Part shown: piece by piece, positions 18,684-27,599 of the stretch
Position numbering within the stretch: position 1 is the first letter of the stretch
Layout: each line of letters begins with the position of its first letter
Assembly: GCF_000826545.1 (NCBI RefSeq)
Contig: NZ_CDME01000002.1
Coordinates: 1,621,187-1,685,186, forward strand
DNA length: 64,000 bases
Origin: Kibdelosporangium sp. MJ126-NF4
Lineage (GTDB): Bacteria > Actinomycetota > Actinomycetes > Mycobacteriales > Pseudonocardiaceae
Direction of reading: 5' to 3'
Translations under genes and position numbers: made by a program
The notes under the pieces: generated by a model
The model's input: the letters and a program-made list of their open reading frames with translations, nothing else
Told to the model about the DNA's origin: nothing
Database searches by the model: none

Positions 18684-19511
18684 TCAGGCGCGGACGTTCG
18701 CGCTCACGACCACGTACTCGAAGTCGATCGACGTCATCAGCTGGTCGAGGATCTCCGCGGCGTCCGGGCCGAGCTCGGCGATCATCGCGTCGTAGCTCTT
18801 CTTCGCCCCTTCGGCCATCCGGTCACCGGTCAGCCTGACGTGCGGGGTGATGTACAGGAACTCGATGTCGACGAAACCGGCGTCGGTCATCCACTGCTCA
18901 TACTGCGCACGCGTCGGCAGCTCGGCCATCTCCATGGTGTCGAGCATGTCCGTGCGGGCCTCGTCGGAGTCGCTCACGCCGCGCTCGGGAGTCAGCAGGT
19001 CGCTGAAGACCAGCCGCCCGCCCGGCTTGAGCACGTGCGAGATCGCCTTCAGGCCCGGTGCCCGGTCGATGTTGATGAACGACTCACACACCCACGCCGC
19101 GTCGAAGCTGTTCTCCTCGTACGGCATGTTCAGGACGTCGACCAACTCGACCGACACCAGGTGCGCCAGCCCGCGCTGAGCCGCCCGCTCGCGGAAACCG
19201 TCCACGTGCGACCGGGTGATCGTCACGCCGACAACGGCCGCCCCGGTGGTCTCGGCCAGTTGGAACGCGGGCGCGCCGACGCCGCAGCCCGCGTCGAGCA
19301 CACGCTGTCCCGCCGTCACGCCGAGTTTCTTGACCATCAGGTCGTTCATCCGCCACTGCGCGATCTCGTTGGACGAGGTGTCGTGTTCGGACTCCCAGTA
19401 GCCGGAGTGGTAGTTGTCGCCCCAGATGGCTGTGAGGATCCGGCCGACGACGTCGTTGAACTTGGCGACGTCGGACTCGGCCGGGTCACCGGCCACGGCG
19501 TGGTCGGTCAT
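18684..19511 (-). CDS. SAM-dependent methyltransferase
   Basis: 275 residues from the ATG at 19511, with GGAGG 5 nt upstream. Class I Rossmann methyltransferase motifs: VLDAGCGVGAPAFQLA (motif I, near residue 70), GVTITRSHV, and LKPGGRLVFSDLL (motif III region, near 160). The N-terminal YHSGYWESE resembles sterol- and polyketide-type C/O-methyltransferases with small-molecule substrates. It lies 145 bp upstream of the core operon on the same strand and opposite the exporter at 19736. It likely methylates a peripheral group of the enediyne; the acceptor atom is not predictable. Confidence 0.88.
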   Translation of the reverse strand: MTDHAVAGDPAESDVAKFNDVVGRILTAIWGDNYHSGYWESEHDTSSNEIAQWRMNDLMVKKLGVTAGQRVLDAGCGVGAPAFQLAETTGAAVVGVTITRSHVDGFRERAAQRGLAHLVSVELVDVLNMPYEENSFDAAWVCESFINIDRAPGLKAISHVLKPGGRLVFSDLLTPERGVSDSDEARTDMLDTMEMAELPTRAQYEQWMTDAGFVDIEFLYITPHVRLTGDRMAEGAKKSYDAMIAELGPDAAEILDQLMTSIDFEYVVVSANVRA

Positions 19512-19735
19512 GGTGCCCTCCCCGTGATAGTGCCCTCGTGGTCCACCCATGCTTACAGGGCGAACACGCTCGATCACCTTCGAGAATGCTGTCGCGGGCA
19601 GTCGGGCCGATCACCCCACCGCTTCACCCGTTCGGGGTAATCCGGAAACTGTTCGGCGGTCGTTGTTGAATCGCCGCTCCTTCGCTCGTCGTGTGAGTAG
19701 GACCAACCCGCCCACGCGAAACCGGAGGACACAGG

Positions 19736-21403
19736 GTGACTATCGATCAAGCCCCGCCCAGGGCCGGTCGCCGGGAATGGGCCGGCTTGCTGGCCCTGTC
19801 CCTGGCCACCTTGATGATCACATTCGACATGTTCGTGCTGCTGCTCGCTCTGCCGGAGATCACGGCGGACCTGCGGCCAAGCACCGTCGAGCAGCTGTGG
19901 ATGGTGGACATCTACGGCTTCCTTGTCGGTGGCTTCCTAATCACGATGGGAACACTCGGTGACCGGATCGGCAGGCGCAGGCTGCTGATGATCGGTGCCG
20001 CCTGTTTCGCGGTCGCGTCGGCGCTGTGCGCGTACTCCACCAGCGCGGAGATGCTGATCATCGCCCGTGCGCTGCTGGGCATCGCCGGTGCGACGCTGGC
20101 ACCGTCCACGCTGTCGCTGATCATCAACATGTTCCCCGACCCCAAACAGATGGGCCAGGCCATCGGCATCTGGGCAGGAGGGTTCACGCTCGGCGCGATC
20201 CTCGGCCCGGTCGTCGGCGGCCTGATGCTGGCGAGCTTCTGGTGGGGCTCGGTGTTCCTGATCGGCATCCCGGTGATGGTGCTGCTGCTCGTGCTGCTGC
20301 CGATCCTGGTGCCGGAGTTCAAGGACCCCAATGCGGGCAAGCTCGACCTGGTGAGCGCGCTGCTGTCGGTGGTCGCGATGATCACGTTCATCTACGGCCT
20401 CAAGGAGGTCGCCCGGCACGGCTGGGGCGAGATCGTGCCGATCGTCATCGGGCTCGTGGGTATCGCGTTGGCCGTGGTGTTCGTTCGGCGCCAGCTACAC
20501 CAGACCAACCCGTTCATGGACCTGAAGCTGTTCAACAACCGCTCGTTCAGCACGATGCTGGGCGGCCTGGTGCTCTACGCCCTCATCGGCGCGTCGAGCA
20601 TGTTCTTCATCACCCAGTTCCTCCAGTCGGTGTCGGGCATGTCGCCGTTCACCGCCGCGCTGTGCCTGCTGCCGGGTATGGCCGTGGCCACCGTCGCCGC
20701 CACCGTGACGCCGATCGTCGGGCAGAAGATCCGGCCCGCCTATCTCATCTCCGGCGGCCTGGTCGGTGTGGCCATCGCGTTCGCCTGGTTCACGCAGCTC
20801 GAACCGAACTCCAGCCCGGCCGTGCTGATCATCGGCTTCGCGATCATGGGCCTGTGCGAGGCGCCGCTGCTGACGCTGGGCACGAACCTCGTGGTCGGCT
20901 CGGCGCCGCCGGAGAAGGCCGGTCAGTCCTCGTCGATGACGCAGGTCGCCAACGAGGCAGGCGCGTCGCTGGGTGTCGCGGTCATGGGCAGCATCGGCGC
21001 GGCCGTCTACGTCGCGCACCTCAACGACACCGCTCCGTCCGGAGTGGACACCGGGGCGCTCGACGCCGCACGGGAGAACGTGGCCAGCGCGCTGACTGTC
21101 GCCGGTGACCTGCCCGCCAACGTCGGCCTGCAGCTGACGGACGCGGCGAAGTCGTCCTTCACCAGCGGGATGACCACGTTCGCGACGATCTGTGTGGTGA
21201 TCCTCGTCGTCGCCGCGATCCTGGTCACCGCTTTGCTCCGGCACGTGCCGCCGACCGGCCAGGAAGTCCACAGCGAGGAGGGCGGCGCGGAAGCCGCGGA
21301 AGCCACCTCGGACGGCCCCTCGGACGGCACCGAGATCCCGGCCCAGTCCGGCGCGCCCACCGCCGAGAGCCCCGGCCCGGCGGGCTCCCGCCCCCAGAGC
21401 TGA
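19736..21403 (+). CDS. MFS exporter of the 14-TMS DHA2 type (SgcB-like)
   Basis: 555 residues from a GTG start with GGAGG 8 nt upstream. Fourteen hydrophobic segments, LGDRIGRRRLL in loop 2-3, helix-1 FDMFVLLLALPEI, and a long acidic Ala/Pro/Ser-rich cytosolic tail of about 60 residues. The overall form matches proton-driven antibiotic exporters found in C-1027-type clusters. Divergent from the methyltransferase over a 224-bp promoter region. It is probably the product exporter and part of self-resistance. A related exporter lies at 27600..29195, and the two share the ...GSAPPEKAG... motif, so they may be ancient duplicates. Confidence 0.9.
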   Translation: MTIDQAPPRAGRREWAGLLALSLATLMITFDMFVLLLALPEITADLRPSTVEQLWMVDIYGFLVGGFLITMGTLGDRIGRRRLLMIGAACFAVASALCAYSTSAEMLIIARALLGIAGATLAPSTLSLIINMFPDPKQMGQAIGIWAGGFTLGAILGPVVGGLMLASFWWGSVFLIGIPVMVLLLVLLPILVPEFKDPNAGKLDLVSALLSVVAMITFIYGLKEVARHGWGEIVPIVIGLVGIALAVVFVRRQLHQTNPFMDLKLFNNRSFSTMLGGLVLYALIGASSMFFITQFLQSVSGMSPFTAALCLLPGMAVATVAATVTPIVGQKIRPAYLISGGLVGVAIAFAWFTQLEPNSSPAVLIIGFAIMGLCEAPLLTLGTNLVVGSAPPEKAGQSSSMTQVANEAGASLGVAVMGSIGAAVYVAHLNDTAPSGVDTGALDAARENVASALTVAGDLPANVGLQLTDAAKSSFTSGMTTFATICVVILVVAAILVTALLRHVPPTGQEVHSEEGGAEAAEATSDGPSDGTEIPAQSGAPTAESPGPAGSRPQS

Positions 21404-21463
21404 CCTGACCCGGCGCCGTGCGTGTAGCGGCGGCGCCGTACCGAAAAACCAAGGAAGGACACA

Positions 21464-22018
21464 ATGCGGAATCTCGTTCTGTACATGCAGCAAACCCTCA
21501 ACGGCTTCGGCACCGATCCCGGTGACCAGATGGAGTGGATCCAGATCTCGGACGAGACCTGGGAGTTCACCTACTGGGTGCACCAGACGTGCGACGCCGT
21601 GGTGCTCGGCAGGAAGTTGTACGAGGACTTCCTCGGCTTCTGGCCGGAAGCTGCCAAGGACGAGTCGGACGCCGACCTGGCTCGGCACGCCCGTTGGTTC
21701 AGGGACGTGCAGAAGTACGTGGTGTCGTCTACGCTGACCGAGGTCGATCCGGTGTGGCCGAACACGGCCATCCTGGGCAGCGTCGACGAGATCAAGTCGC
21801 TCAAGCAACAGGACGGCAAGAACCTGGTGATCTTCGGCGGGATCGACGTGACGAACTCGTTCGCCAAGGCCGGCCTGATCGACGACTACTACCTGCACGT
21901 GAACCCGTCGGCCATCCCGGAGGGCAGGCTGCTGCTCGACAGCAAGCTCGACCTCACACTGGCCGACGTCAAGACGCACAAGACCGGAACGATCGTGGTG
22001 CACTACACACGCGCGTGA
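21464..22018 (+). CDS. RibD C-terminal/dihydrofolate-reductase-like protein
   Basis: 184 residues with GGAAGGA before the ATG. The fold signature is clear: a starting VLYMQQTLNGF strand, DAVVLGRKLYEDF near residue 45, and a late GKNLVIFGGIDVTNSFAKAGLIDD stretch (NADPH-binding end of the RibD_C domain). Members reduce small molecules with NAD(P)H, but most stand-alone actinobacterial copies have unknown substrates. It follows the exporter by 60 bp and is followed by a strong terminator, so it is probably co-transcribed with it. A pathway role is possible but unproven. Confidence 0.8.
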   Translation: MRNLVLYMQQTLNGFGTDPGDQMEWIQISDETWEFTYWVHQTCDAVVLGRKLYEDFLGFWPEAAKDESDADLARHARWFRDVQKYVVSSTLTEVDPVWPNTAILGSVDEIKSLKQQDGKNLVIFGGIDVTNSFAKAGLIDDYYLHVNPSAIPEGRLLLDSKLDLTLADVKTHKTGTIVVHYTRA

Positions 22019-22035
22019 CCCGTCTCGCTTGACTT

Positions 22036-22069
22036 GGCCCGGTCCCTGACCCCCAGCGGGGACCGGGCC
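22036..22069 (+). terminator. Rho-independent-type terminator
   Basis: An 11-bp perfect GC-rich stem (22036-22046 with 22059-22069), 12-nt loop, then TTCCCCT, 18 bp after the RibD-like stop. It separates the enediyne genes from the next block. Confidence 0.85.
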
Positions 22070-22092
22070 TTCCCCTGTACTGGTTTCGCACG

Positions 22093-22112
22093 CAGGAAGG
22101 CGCGAAAGCGCC
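22093..22112 (+). promoter_or_regulatory. Shine-Dalgarno with adjacent GAAA hairpin
   Basis: AGGAAGG is followed at once by GGCGC-GAAA-GCGCC (22099-22112), a 5-bp stem with a stable tetraloop, then ATG at 22118. The linear distance from the site to the start is too long; folding of the hairpin would shorten it. Alternatively the true start is elsewhere. Confidence 0.3.
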
Positions 22113-22117
22113 TACCC

Positions 22118-23662
22118 ATGTCGCACAGTGTAAGCATGACTGTCACCGGCGCACCGAACACGATCACGGAACTGGTCGAGAAGTTCGCCACCGCACCGCC
22201 CGACCGGCTCGACGCGAGCTACCACGATCTGGTCCGCGCGGCCTGGGACGACGGCGAACTGACGCTGCTGGCACAGCCCGTCGCCGATGAGATCGTGTCC
22301 CGGTTGGACCGCGTCGACGACCTGCGCAAGGCCTACCTCGCGGAGCTGGCCGGGCTGCTCGTCCAGGCCGAGGTTCCCGACACCGACGGCCCTGTGTCGA
22401 CAGTCCTTCGGACGAAGATCGACCGGTTTGTCGTACTGTGGCGGGAAAGCAGCCGCGAGCAGCCGCTGTACTGGGCGCTGTTGTACCTGTTGTCGCACTT
22501 TCCCGGTGACCGTGACCGCGTGCTGGCCGCCGCCCGTGACATCGGCGTCGACCACGATGACGAGTCCCGTTTGGAGCGTGCGCTGGCGGATCTCGACCCG
22601 AAAGCGCCGGTGCTCGGCCGGGTCTTCCCTTACCCTGCGGCGTACGACGAGATGTCGTCGTCCGAAAGGGACTTCGACAACAACTGGGTCCGCACTCTGT
22701 CGCCCACACAGGTTCTGTCCCAGTGGCACAACGACATCGAGACCGTGCGCGGACACGCAGGCGCGAAAGCGTTCTACGCCATCCGGCACGGCGCGCCCGC
22801 GTCGGTGATCCCCGACGACCGCCCGCCCCGAGTCGCCGATCCGGCTGACGCCGACGACGCCGCCCTCTACGCACCTCACCTGACCGCACTGCGTTGCCCG
22901 CGCTGCCAAGGAACTCTGACTGTCCACCAGGGAGCCGCGAAATGCTCGTGCGGCATGTCGTTCCCGATCACCAAGGGCATCATGAACCTGCTCGACGGCA
23001 CGGGCGGCAGCGGTGACCTGCTGTCCCAGCTGGCGACCATCTCGACCATGTCGTACTTCTACGAGGTGTACGCCCGGCCCGCGTTCCGGCGGCTGTGCGG
23101 GATGAACTGGGAGAACCAGGTCGACCACCAGTGGGAGCAGGCATACATCGCCGAGCACGTGCGCCCGGTCGACGGGCCGGTGCTGGATCTCGCGGCCGGG
23201 AGTGGTATGTGGACCAACACACTCGCCGAAACCGTTGGGGCGGAACGCGTGCTCGCGTTGGACATCGCGCCAGGCCCGCTGGCGAGCCTGCGTGACCGGC
23301 GGCCGGACGTGGCAGCCGTGGTGGCCAGCGCCGGGAACCTCCCGTTCGACGACGCCACGTTGGGCGCGGTGCTCTGCTGGGACGCTCTGCAAGCGTTCCC
23401 AGACGTGGCGGCGGACGCGATCGCCGAGGTGGGCCGTTGCCTGCGACCCGGCGGCAGTTTCACGTTGTACACGTTCGACAACGCCGAGGACGAGATCTAC
23501 CGGCACTTCGTTCGGGCACACCGGTTCCCCAACCACAAGGACGGTCTGACACTCTTCGAGCGCGCCGACCTCGAGGCGTGGCTGGCCGGTGCGGGACTGA
23601 AGGTCGTGGACTCACAGGGGCCCGCGCAGCAGTACATCATCACCGCGGAGAAGCAGGCCTGA
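22118..23662 (+). CDS. Large methyltransferase with internal zinc ribbon
   Basis: About 514 residues. Residues 1-250 form a predicted helical region without recognised family. Near residue 265 there is a Trm112-like zinc ribbon (CPRCQGTL ... CSCG), then a class I methyltransferase domain with LDLAAGSGMWTNTLA, LALDIAP and LRPGGSFTLYTFDN. Such ribbon-methyltransferase pairs occur in tRNA/protein-modifying and antibiotic methyltransferases. The ATG at 22118 or 22136 could be used. It stands alone between a terminator and the lipoprotein array, so I do not assign it to the enediyne pathway with confidence. Confidence 0.75.
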   Translation: MSHSVSMTVTGAPNTITELVEKFATAPPDRLDASYHDLVRAAWDDGELTLLAQPVADEIVSRLDRVDDLRKAYLAELAGLLVQAEVPDTDGPVSTVLRTKIDRFVVLWRESSREQPLYWALLYLLSHFPGDRDRVLAAARDIGVDHDDESRLERALADLDPKAPVLGRVFPYPAAYDEMSSSERDFDNNWVRTLSPTQVLSQWHNDIETVRGHAGAKAFYAIRHGAPASVIPDDRPPRVADPADADDAALYAPHLTALRCPRCQGTLTVHQGAAKCSCGMSFPITKGIMNLLDGTGGSGDLLSQLATISTMSYFYEVYARPAFRRLCGMNWENQVDHQWEQAYIAEHVRPVDGPVLDLAAGSGMWTNTLAETVGAERVLALDIAPGPLASLRDRRPDVAAVVASAGNLPFDDATLGAVLCWDALQAFPDVAADAIAEVGRCLRPGGSFTLYTFDNAEDEIYRHFVRAHRFPNHKDGLTLFERADLEAWLAGAGLKVVDSQGPAQQYIITAEKQA

Positions 23663-23762
23663 TCGGCGAAGTTGATCGAAAGGGCCCCGGCCGAGCGGAA
23701 CCTGGCGCTACGATGCGGCGCATCCCAGTTGTCCGCTCGGCCATGGAATGGAATACACCATC

Positions 23763-24689
23763 GTGCGCGTTCCCGGCGCCGCTGCCCTCATGCTTGTCGT
23801 CGCGCTCAGCGCGGGCTGCACGTCCGAACCCCCACAGGGACCGCGGAGCAGCCCCGACCGCCTGGTGAACAAATCGCTGACGCTCAAGCAGAAGAACGGG
23901 TCCGCTCTCGTCACGCTCGTCTCAGTCGTCGAGTCCTATGTGACGGACGACTACTACGCGAGCAAACCGCAAAGCGGGAACTTCGTCGTCGTCGGCCTCA
24001 GCTTCGAGCACAAGACAGGTGAGTACTCGCCAAGCAAGGTCCAGTTCACACTGCGAACGCCCAACCGCGAGACTGTCACCAACTCACGGTCACCGCTCCC
24101 CTTCGACAAACAGTTCCGCTCCACCACCGACAGCCAACTCTCCGCTGGCAGGTTCCTGAGCGGAATGATCGCGTTCGACACCACCTATTACCCCACCCTG
24201 ACGCTCCAGGCCGTCGACGCGAGCGGGTTCATCGTCGGTCAGTGGCCACTGTCCGGCGGCGAGCCCATCGAGGGTGACGGCTCCTTCACGCGGCAGATCA
24301 GCCAGTCGTTGACCGTCAAGTCACGGGGCAGCTCGGCGGTGATCACCCTCGTGTCACTCACTCAGTCCACGGGCGGCACCCGCGCGAACCAGATCCCGCA
24401 GAGCGGAGCGTTCATCGCCGCCCGGATGAGGATCGAGGGCACGACCGGCGGCTACACGCTGCACCGCAACGTCATCAGACTCCGGAAGCCGAACGGCCGG
24501 GATGTCACGAAATACGAGGGCAATGGCCCGCACGGCGTGCCCGCGGATGAGCAGGTCCCCGAGTACGAGACCATCGATTCGGGCGAGGTGGTCAAATTCG
24601 CGATCGCCTTCGACACCCAACCCTCGCCCGGCAGCAAGCTCGTGATAGTCGACGCGGGCGGCCACGTCGTCGCGGAGTGGCCAGTGTAG
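23763..24689 (+). CDS. Two-domain lipoprotein, tandem array copy 1
   Basis: 308 residues from a GTG; an ATG 15 bp upstream is also in frame. A hydrophobic signal ending in the lipobox LSAGC (Cys near residue 19) predicts a surface lipoprotein. Two similar beta-rich domains follow, each with the pattern SA.VTL.S..(E/Q)S, a SG.F.....FE...TG.Y block and a closing QWPL/EWPV; they resemble DUF4352-type immunoglobulin-like folds. The upstream 13-bp sequence GGCGCATCCCAGT (23717-23729) is repeated before copy 3 at 25360, evidence of tandem duplication. Ligand and role unknown; no connection with the enediyne pathway is visible. Confidence 0.75.
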   Translation: MRVPGAAALMLVVALSAGCTSEPPQGPRSSPDRLVNKSLTLKQKNGSALVTLVSVVESYVTDDYYASKPQSGNFVVVGLSFEHKTGEYSPSKVQFTLRTPNRETVTNSRSPLPFDKQFRSTTDSQLSAGRFLSGMIAFDTTYYPTLTLQAVDASGFIVGQWPLSGGEPIEGDGSFTRQISQSLTVKSRGSSAVITLVSLTQSTGGTRANQIPQSGAFIAARMRIEGTTGGYTLHRNVIRLRKPNGRDVTKYEGNGPHGVPADEQVPEYETIDSGEVVKFAIAFDTQPSPGSKLVIVDAGGHVVAEWPV

Positions 24690-25295
24690 ATCGCCTGTCG
24701 CCCACCGTTCTCAGCCCGGAACGGCAGATCAACAAGCCATTGACAGTCAGGCAAGTGGGCGCGTCCGCCGTTGCCACGCTCGTCTCCGTCACCGACAGCG
24801 CAGCCGTTCTTCGGATCGCCGACAACCTTGGTTACGTCATCGCGGAGTGGCCGTTGTCCGGTGGCGAACCCACCACGAACTTCGCCGCCCCCAAAACGGA
24901 ACATCGGCACATCGCTGACCGCCGAGCAGGGAGTCCGCTCGGCGGCGGTGGTGACCCTCTTGTCGATCGCGGAGACCCGAGGCGGCGGCTACGACTTCTC
25001 CCGTCCGGAGAGCGGAACGTTCGTCGTCGCCGAACTGAAGGTCGAAGGCAAGGTAAATACCTACTTCACCAGTCTCAACTGGGTGCGGCTGCGTAAACCC
25101 GACGGCACCCTCGTCCGTCCTGACGACGGCAACGGCGTGGCCGGTGTGCCCGAGCACGAGCAGTTCGCAACGGAGAAGGTCGGACCGGGTCAGGTGGCCA
25201 CGGGTTCGATCGCCTTCGACTCCGAGCTGGAGCCCGGCGCCAAGATCGTGCTGACCCATGAGAGCGGCGAGATCACCGGTGAGTGGCCACTGTAG
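24690..25295 (+). pseudogene. Degraded middle copy of the lipoprotein array
   Basis: The signal peptide is missing. A first fragment in one frame (from about 24723, reading INKPLTVRQVGASAVATLVS) jumps directly to the end of domain 1 (IAEWPLSGGEP near 24840), so most of domain 1 is deleted. Near 24890 the homology shifts to another frame and continues through an almost complete domain 2 (SAAVVTLLSIAETRGGGYDF ... ITGEWPL) to the stop at 25295. Deletion plus frameshift and no start make this a pseudogene of the flanking lipoproteins. Confidence 0.75.
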
Positions 25296-25424
25296 AGCAC
25301 CGGCACAGCCCCCAAGCAGGCACTGTGTTCCTCCCGTGTGGTGACCGGCCTTAGCGTTCGGCGCATCCCAGTCGTCTGCGAACGACTGTGTCTCCCATGG
25401 TCGGCTATCGAATGGAATACCAAC

Positions 25425-26366
25425 GTGCGCATTATCGGCGCCACCGCGCTGCTTGTGGTCGTGGCACTCGTCTCGGGCTGCTCCGCCAAAACAGGCGATT
25501 CCGGTGGCGGCAGCAACGGGGGCGGAAGCCCCGCCCGTGAGGTCAACAAGTCGCTGACTCTCGCGCAGGACGACGGCTCCGCTACTGTCACACTCGCCTC
25601 GGTCGTCGAGTCCCACAAGGCGGACAGCGGCTACAACCAGAAACCGGCGAGCGGCAACTTCATCGCTGTGGCGATGAAGTTCGACCACAAAGCCGGTGAG
25701 TACAGTGTCAATTCGCTCTACTTCAAGGTACGGGAGGCGGGCGGCAAGATCGTCGGCACCCTCGACGGCAACGCGATGTTCGCGCTGCCGGAGGGCAAGT
25801 CGCTCGCGTCCGGTGCACTCACGACGGGCAAGTCGATGAGTGGCTCCATGGTGTTCGACGCCAAGTACACCGCGGACGCGGCGCTCATCGCCGTCGACAT
25901 CCACGGCCTGGTCCTCGGCCAGTGGCCGCTGTCCGGCGGTGAGCCCATCGTGGGCGACGGCAGTCCCCGCAAGGCGATCAACAAGTCGTTCACGCACAAG
26001 CTGATCGACGACTCGGCGGTGGTCACGCTCTTGTCGGTGGCCGAGTCCAAGGGTGGTGTCGAACGGCTCTCGGTTCCGACCAGCGGATCGTTCGTCGTCC
26101 TCGAGTTCAGGTTCGACGGCAAGACCGGATCGTACCTCCCCAATGAGAACTACCTGAAACTGAAGAAGCCCAACGGCACCATGGTCGAGCCGGGGGCGGG
26201 CAACGGGCGCTACGGTGTGCCGACGGCCGAGACCTTCGGCTCGGACGAGATAACACCAGGCAAAGCCGTCACGGGCAAGATCGCCTTCGACGTCAAATTG
26301 GAGCCCGGTACGAAGATCGTACTCTCGGATGTGAGTGAGAAAACCGTCGGCGAATGGGCGTTGTAG
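25425..26366 (+). CDS. Two-domain lipoprotein, tandem array copy 3
   Basis: 313 residues from a GTG at 25425, which matches the GTG position of copy 1. Signal with lipobox LVSGC (Cys near residue 19), a Gly/Ser-rich linker (GGGSNGGGS) typical of lipoproteins tethered to the outer leaflet, then two repeats of the same beta-rich domain (VNKSLTLAQDDGSATVTLAS; INKSFTHKLIDDSAVVTLLS). The GNG.YGVP segment is shared with copy 1 and the pseudogene. The duplicated leader and linker-bearing form suggest this is the intact, less diverged copy. Function unknown. Confidence 0.75.
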   Translation: MRIIGATALLVVVALVSGCSAKTGDSGGGSNGGGSPAREVNKSLTLAQDDGSATVTLASVVESHKADSGYNQKPASGNFIAVAMKFDHKAGEYSVNSLYFKVREAGGKIVGTLDGNAMFALPEGKSLASGALTTGKSMSGSMVFDAKYTADAALIAVDIHGLVLGQWPLSGGEPIVGDGSPRKAINKSFTHKLIDDSAVVTLLSVAESKGGVERLSVPTSGSFVVLEFRFDGKTGSYLPNENYLKLKKPNGTMVEPGAGNGRYGVPTAETFGSDEITPGKAVTGKIAFDVKLEPGTKIVLSDVSEKTVGEWAL

Positions 26367-26396
26367 CCGCGAGTGGCTGGATGCGGCCACCCGCGG
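26367..26396. terminator. Terminator between convergent genes
   Basis: An 11-bp stem with one mismatch (26367-26377 with 26386-26396) and an 8-nt loop lies directly after the lipoprotein stop and 10 bp from the end of the epoxide hydrolase gene on the other strand. Confidence 0.65.
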
Positions 26397-26405
26397 CGGA
26401 GGCGC

Positions 26406-27569
26406 CTACACCGACCGGGTGAACTCCCTGATGTCGTTGACCAGCAGTTCCGGTTGTTCGAGCGCGGCGAAGTGACCGCCGCGCTCGAACTCCGTCCACC
26501 GGGTCATCGACGGCAGTGCCTTCTCCGCGAACTTGCGGATCGGCTTGGTCGCGTCGGCGGGGAACACCGCGACACCGACCGGCACGGTCAACGGCCATGG
26601 CCCGCCCCATGTCCTGATGTGGTCGGCCATCGTGTTCATGGTCTCGAAGTACATGTGCGCACTGGATCCCGCGGTCCGCGTGAACCAGTAGGTCGACACG
26701 ATCGCCAGCAGCTTGTCCCGGTCGATCGCGTCTTCGACCCGGTCGGTCGTGTCGGCCCATTCCTTGTACTTCTCGGTGATCCACGCGAGTTGGGCGATCG
26801 GTGAGTCGGTCAGCGCGTAGGCGATGGTCTGCGGCCGCGTCGCCTGCTGACGGCTCCACGCCGTGCAGGTGTCGGCGAACCAGATGGTGTGCTCGAACTT
26901 GCGCTGGTCCTCTTCGGACAGATCGGCCAGCGCAGCGGGATCGTCCGGCGGAATCGTGACGAGCATGTTGATGTGCACGGCGGCAACGTGGTCCGGGTCG
27001 ATGCGGCCCATTTCTAGCGAGATCACTTTGCCCCAGTCACCGCCCTGCGCCACGTAACGGTCATAGCCAAGGCGACGCATCAGTTCCACCCACGCACGGG
27101 CCACGCGGCTCATGCTCCAGCCCTTCTGACCGGTCGGGCCGGAGAAGCCGTAGCCGGGAATGGACGGCACCACGACGTGGAACGCGTCCGCCGGGTCTCC
27201 GCCGTGCGCGGCCGGGTCGGTGAGCGGGCCGATGATGTCGATGAACTCCGCGACCGAGCCGGGCCAGCCGTGCGTGAGGATCAACGGCCTCGCGTCCGGC
27301 ACCGCCGAGCGGACGTGCAGGAAATGTATGGTCGCGCCGTCGATCTCGGTCGTGAACTGGGGGTACTGGTTGAGCCACCGTTCCGCGCGCCGCCAGTCGA
27401 ACTCCGTTCGCCAGTATTCGGCGAGTTCACGCAGATACCCCAACGGCACACCGCGCTCCCAGCCCGTTCCGGGAATCTCGTCCGCCCACCTTGTCGCGTC
27501 GAGCCTGCGGTGGAGTTCGTCGATGTCCGACTGCGGGACATCAATATGGAATGGACGTGTTTCACTCAT
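26406..27569 (-). CDS. Epoxide hydrolase (SgcF-like, alpha/beta-hydrolase)
   Basis: 387 residues, the size of microsomal-type epoxide hydrolases. It has the N-terminal EHN region (residues 1-110, WRTEFDWRRAERWLNQYPQF), the oxyanion-hole HGWPGS near residue 100, the nucleophile motif GGDWG near 178, and the catalytic histidine in GGHFAALEQP near 364. Family members open an epoxide through an ester intermediate on Asp. In nine-membered enediyne clusters (SgcF, NcsF2) this enzyme hydrolyses a core epoxide to a vicinal diol for later attachment of side groups. It is 30 bp downstream of the exporter gene, in one minus-strand operon. Confidence 0.9.
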   Translation of the reverse strand: MSETRPFHIDVPQSDIDELHRRLDATRWADEIPGTGWERGVPLGYLRELAEYWRTEFDWRRAERWLNQYPQFTTEIDGATIHFLHVRSAVPDARPLILTHGWPGSVAEFIDIIGPLTDPAAHGGDPADAFHVVVPSIPGYGFSGPTGQKGWSMSRVARAWVELMRRLGYDRYVAQGGDWGKVISLEMGRIDPDHVAAVHINMLVTIPPDDPAALADLSEEDQRKFEHTIWFADTCTAWSRQQATRPQTIAYALTDSPIAQLAWITEKYKEWADTTDRVEDAIDRDKLLAIVSTYWFTRTAGSSAHMYFETMNTMADHIRTWGGPWPLTVPVGVAVFPADATKPIRKFAEKALPSMTRWTEFERGGHFAALEQPELLVNDIREFTRSV

Positions 27570-27599
27570 CCGTCAGCACCAATCGATATACGGCGGACA

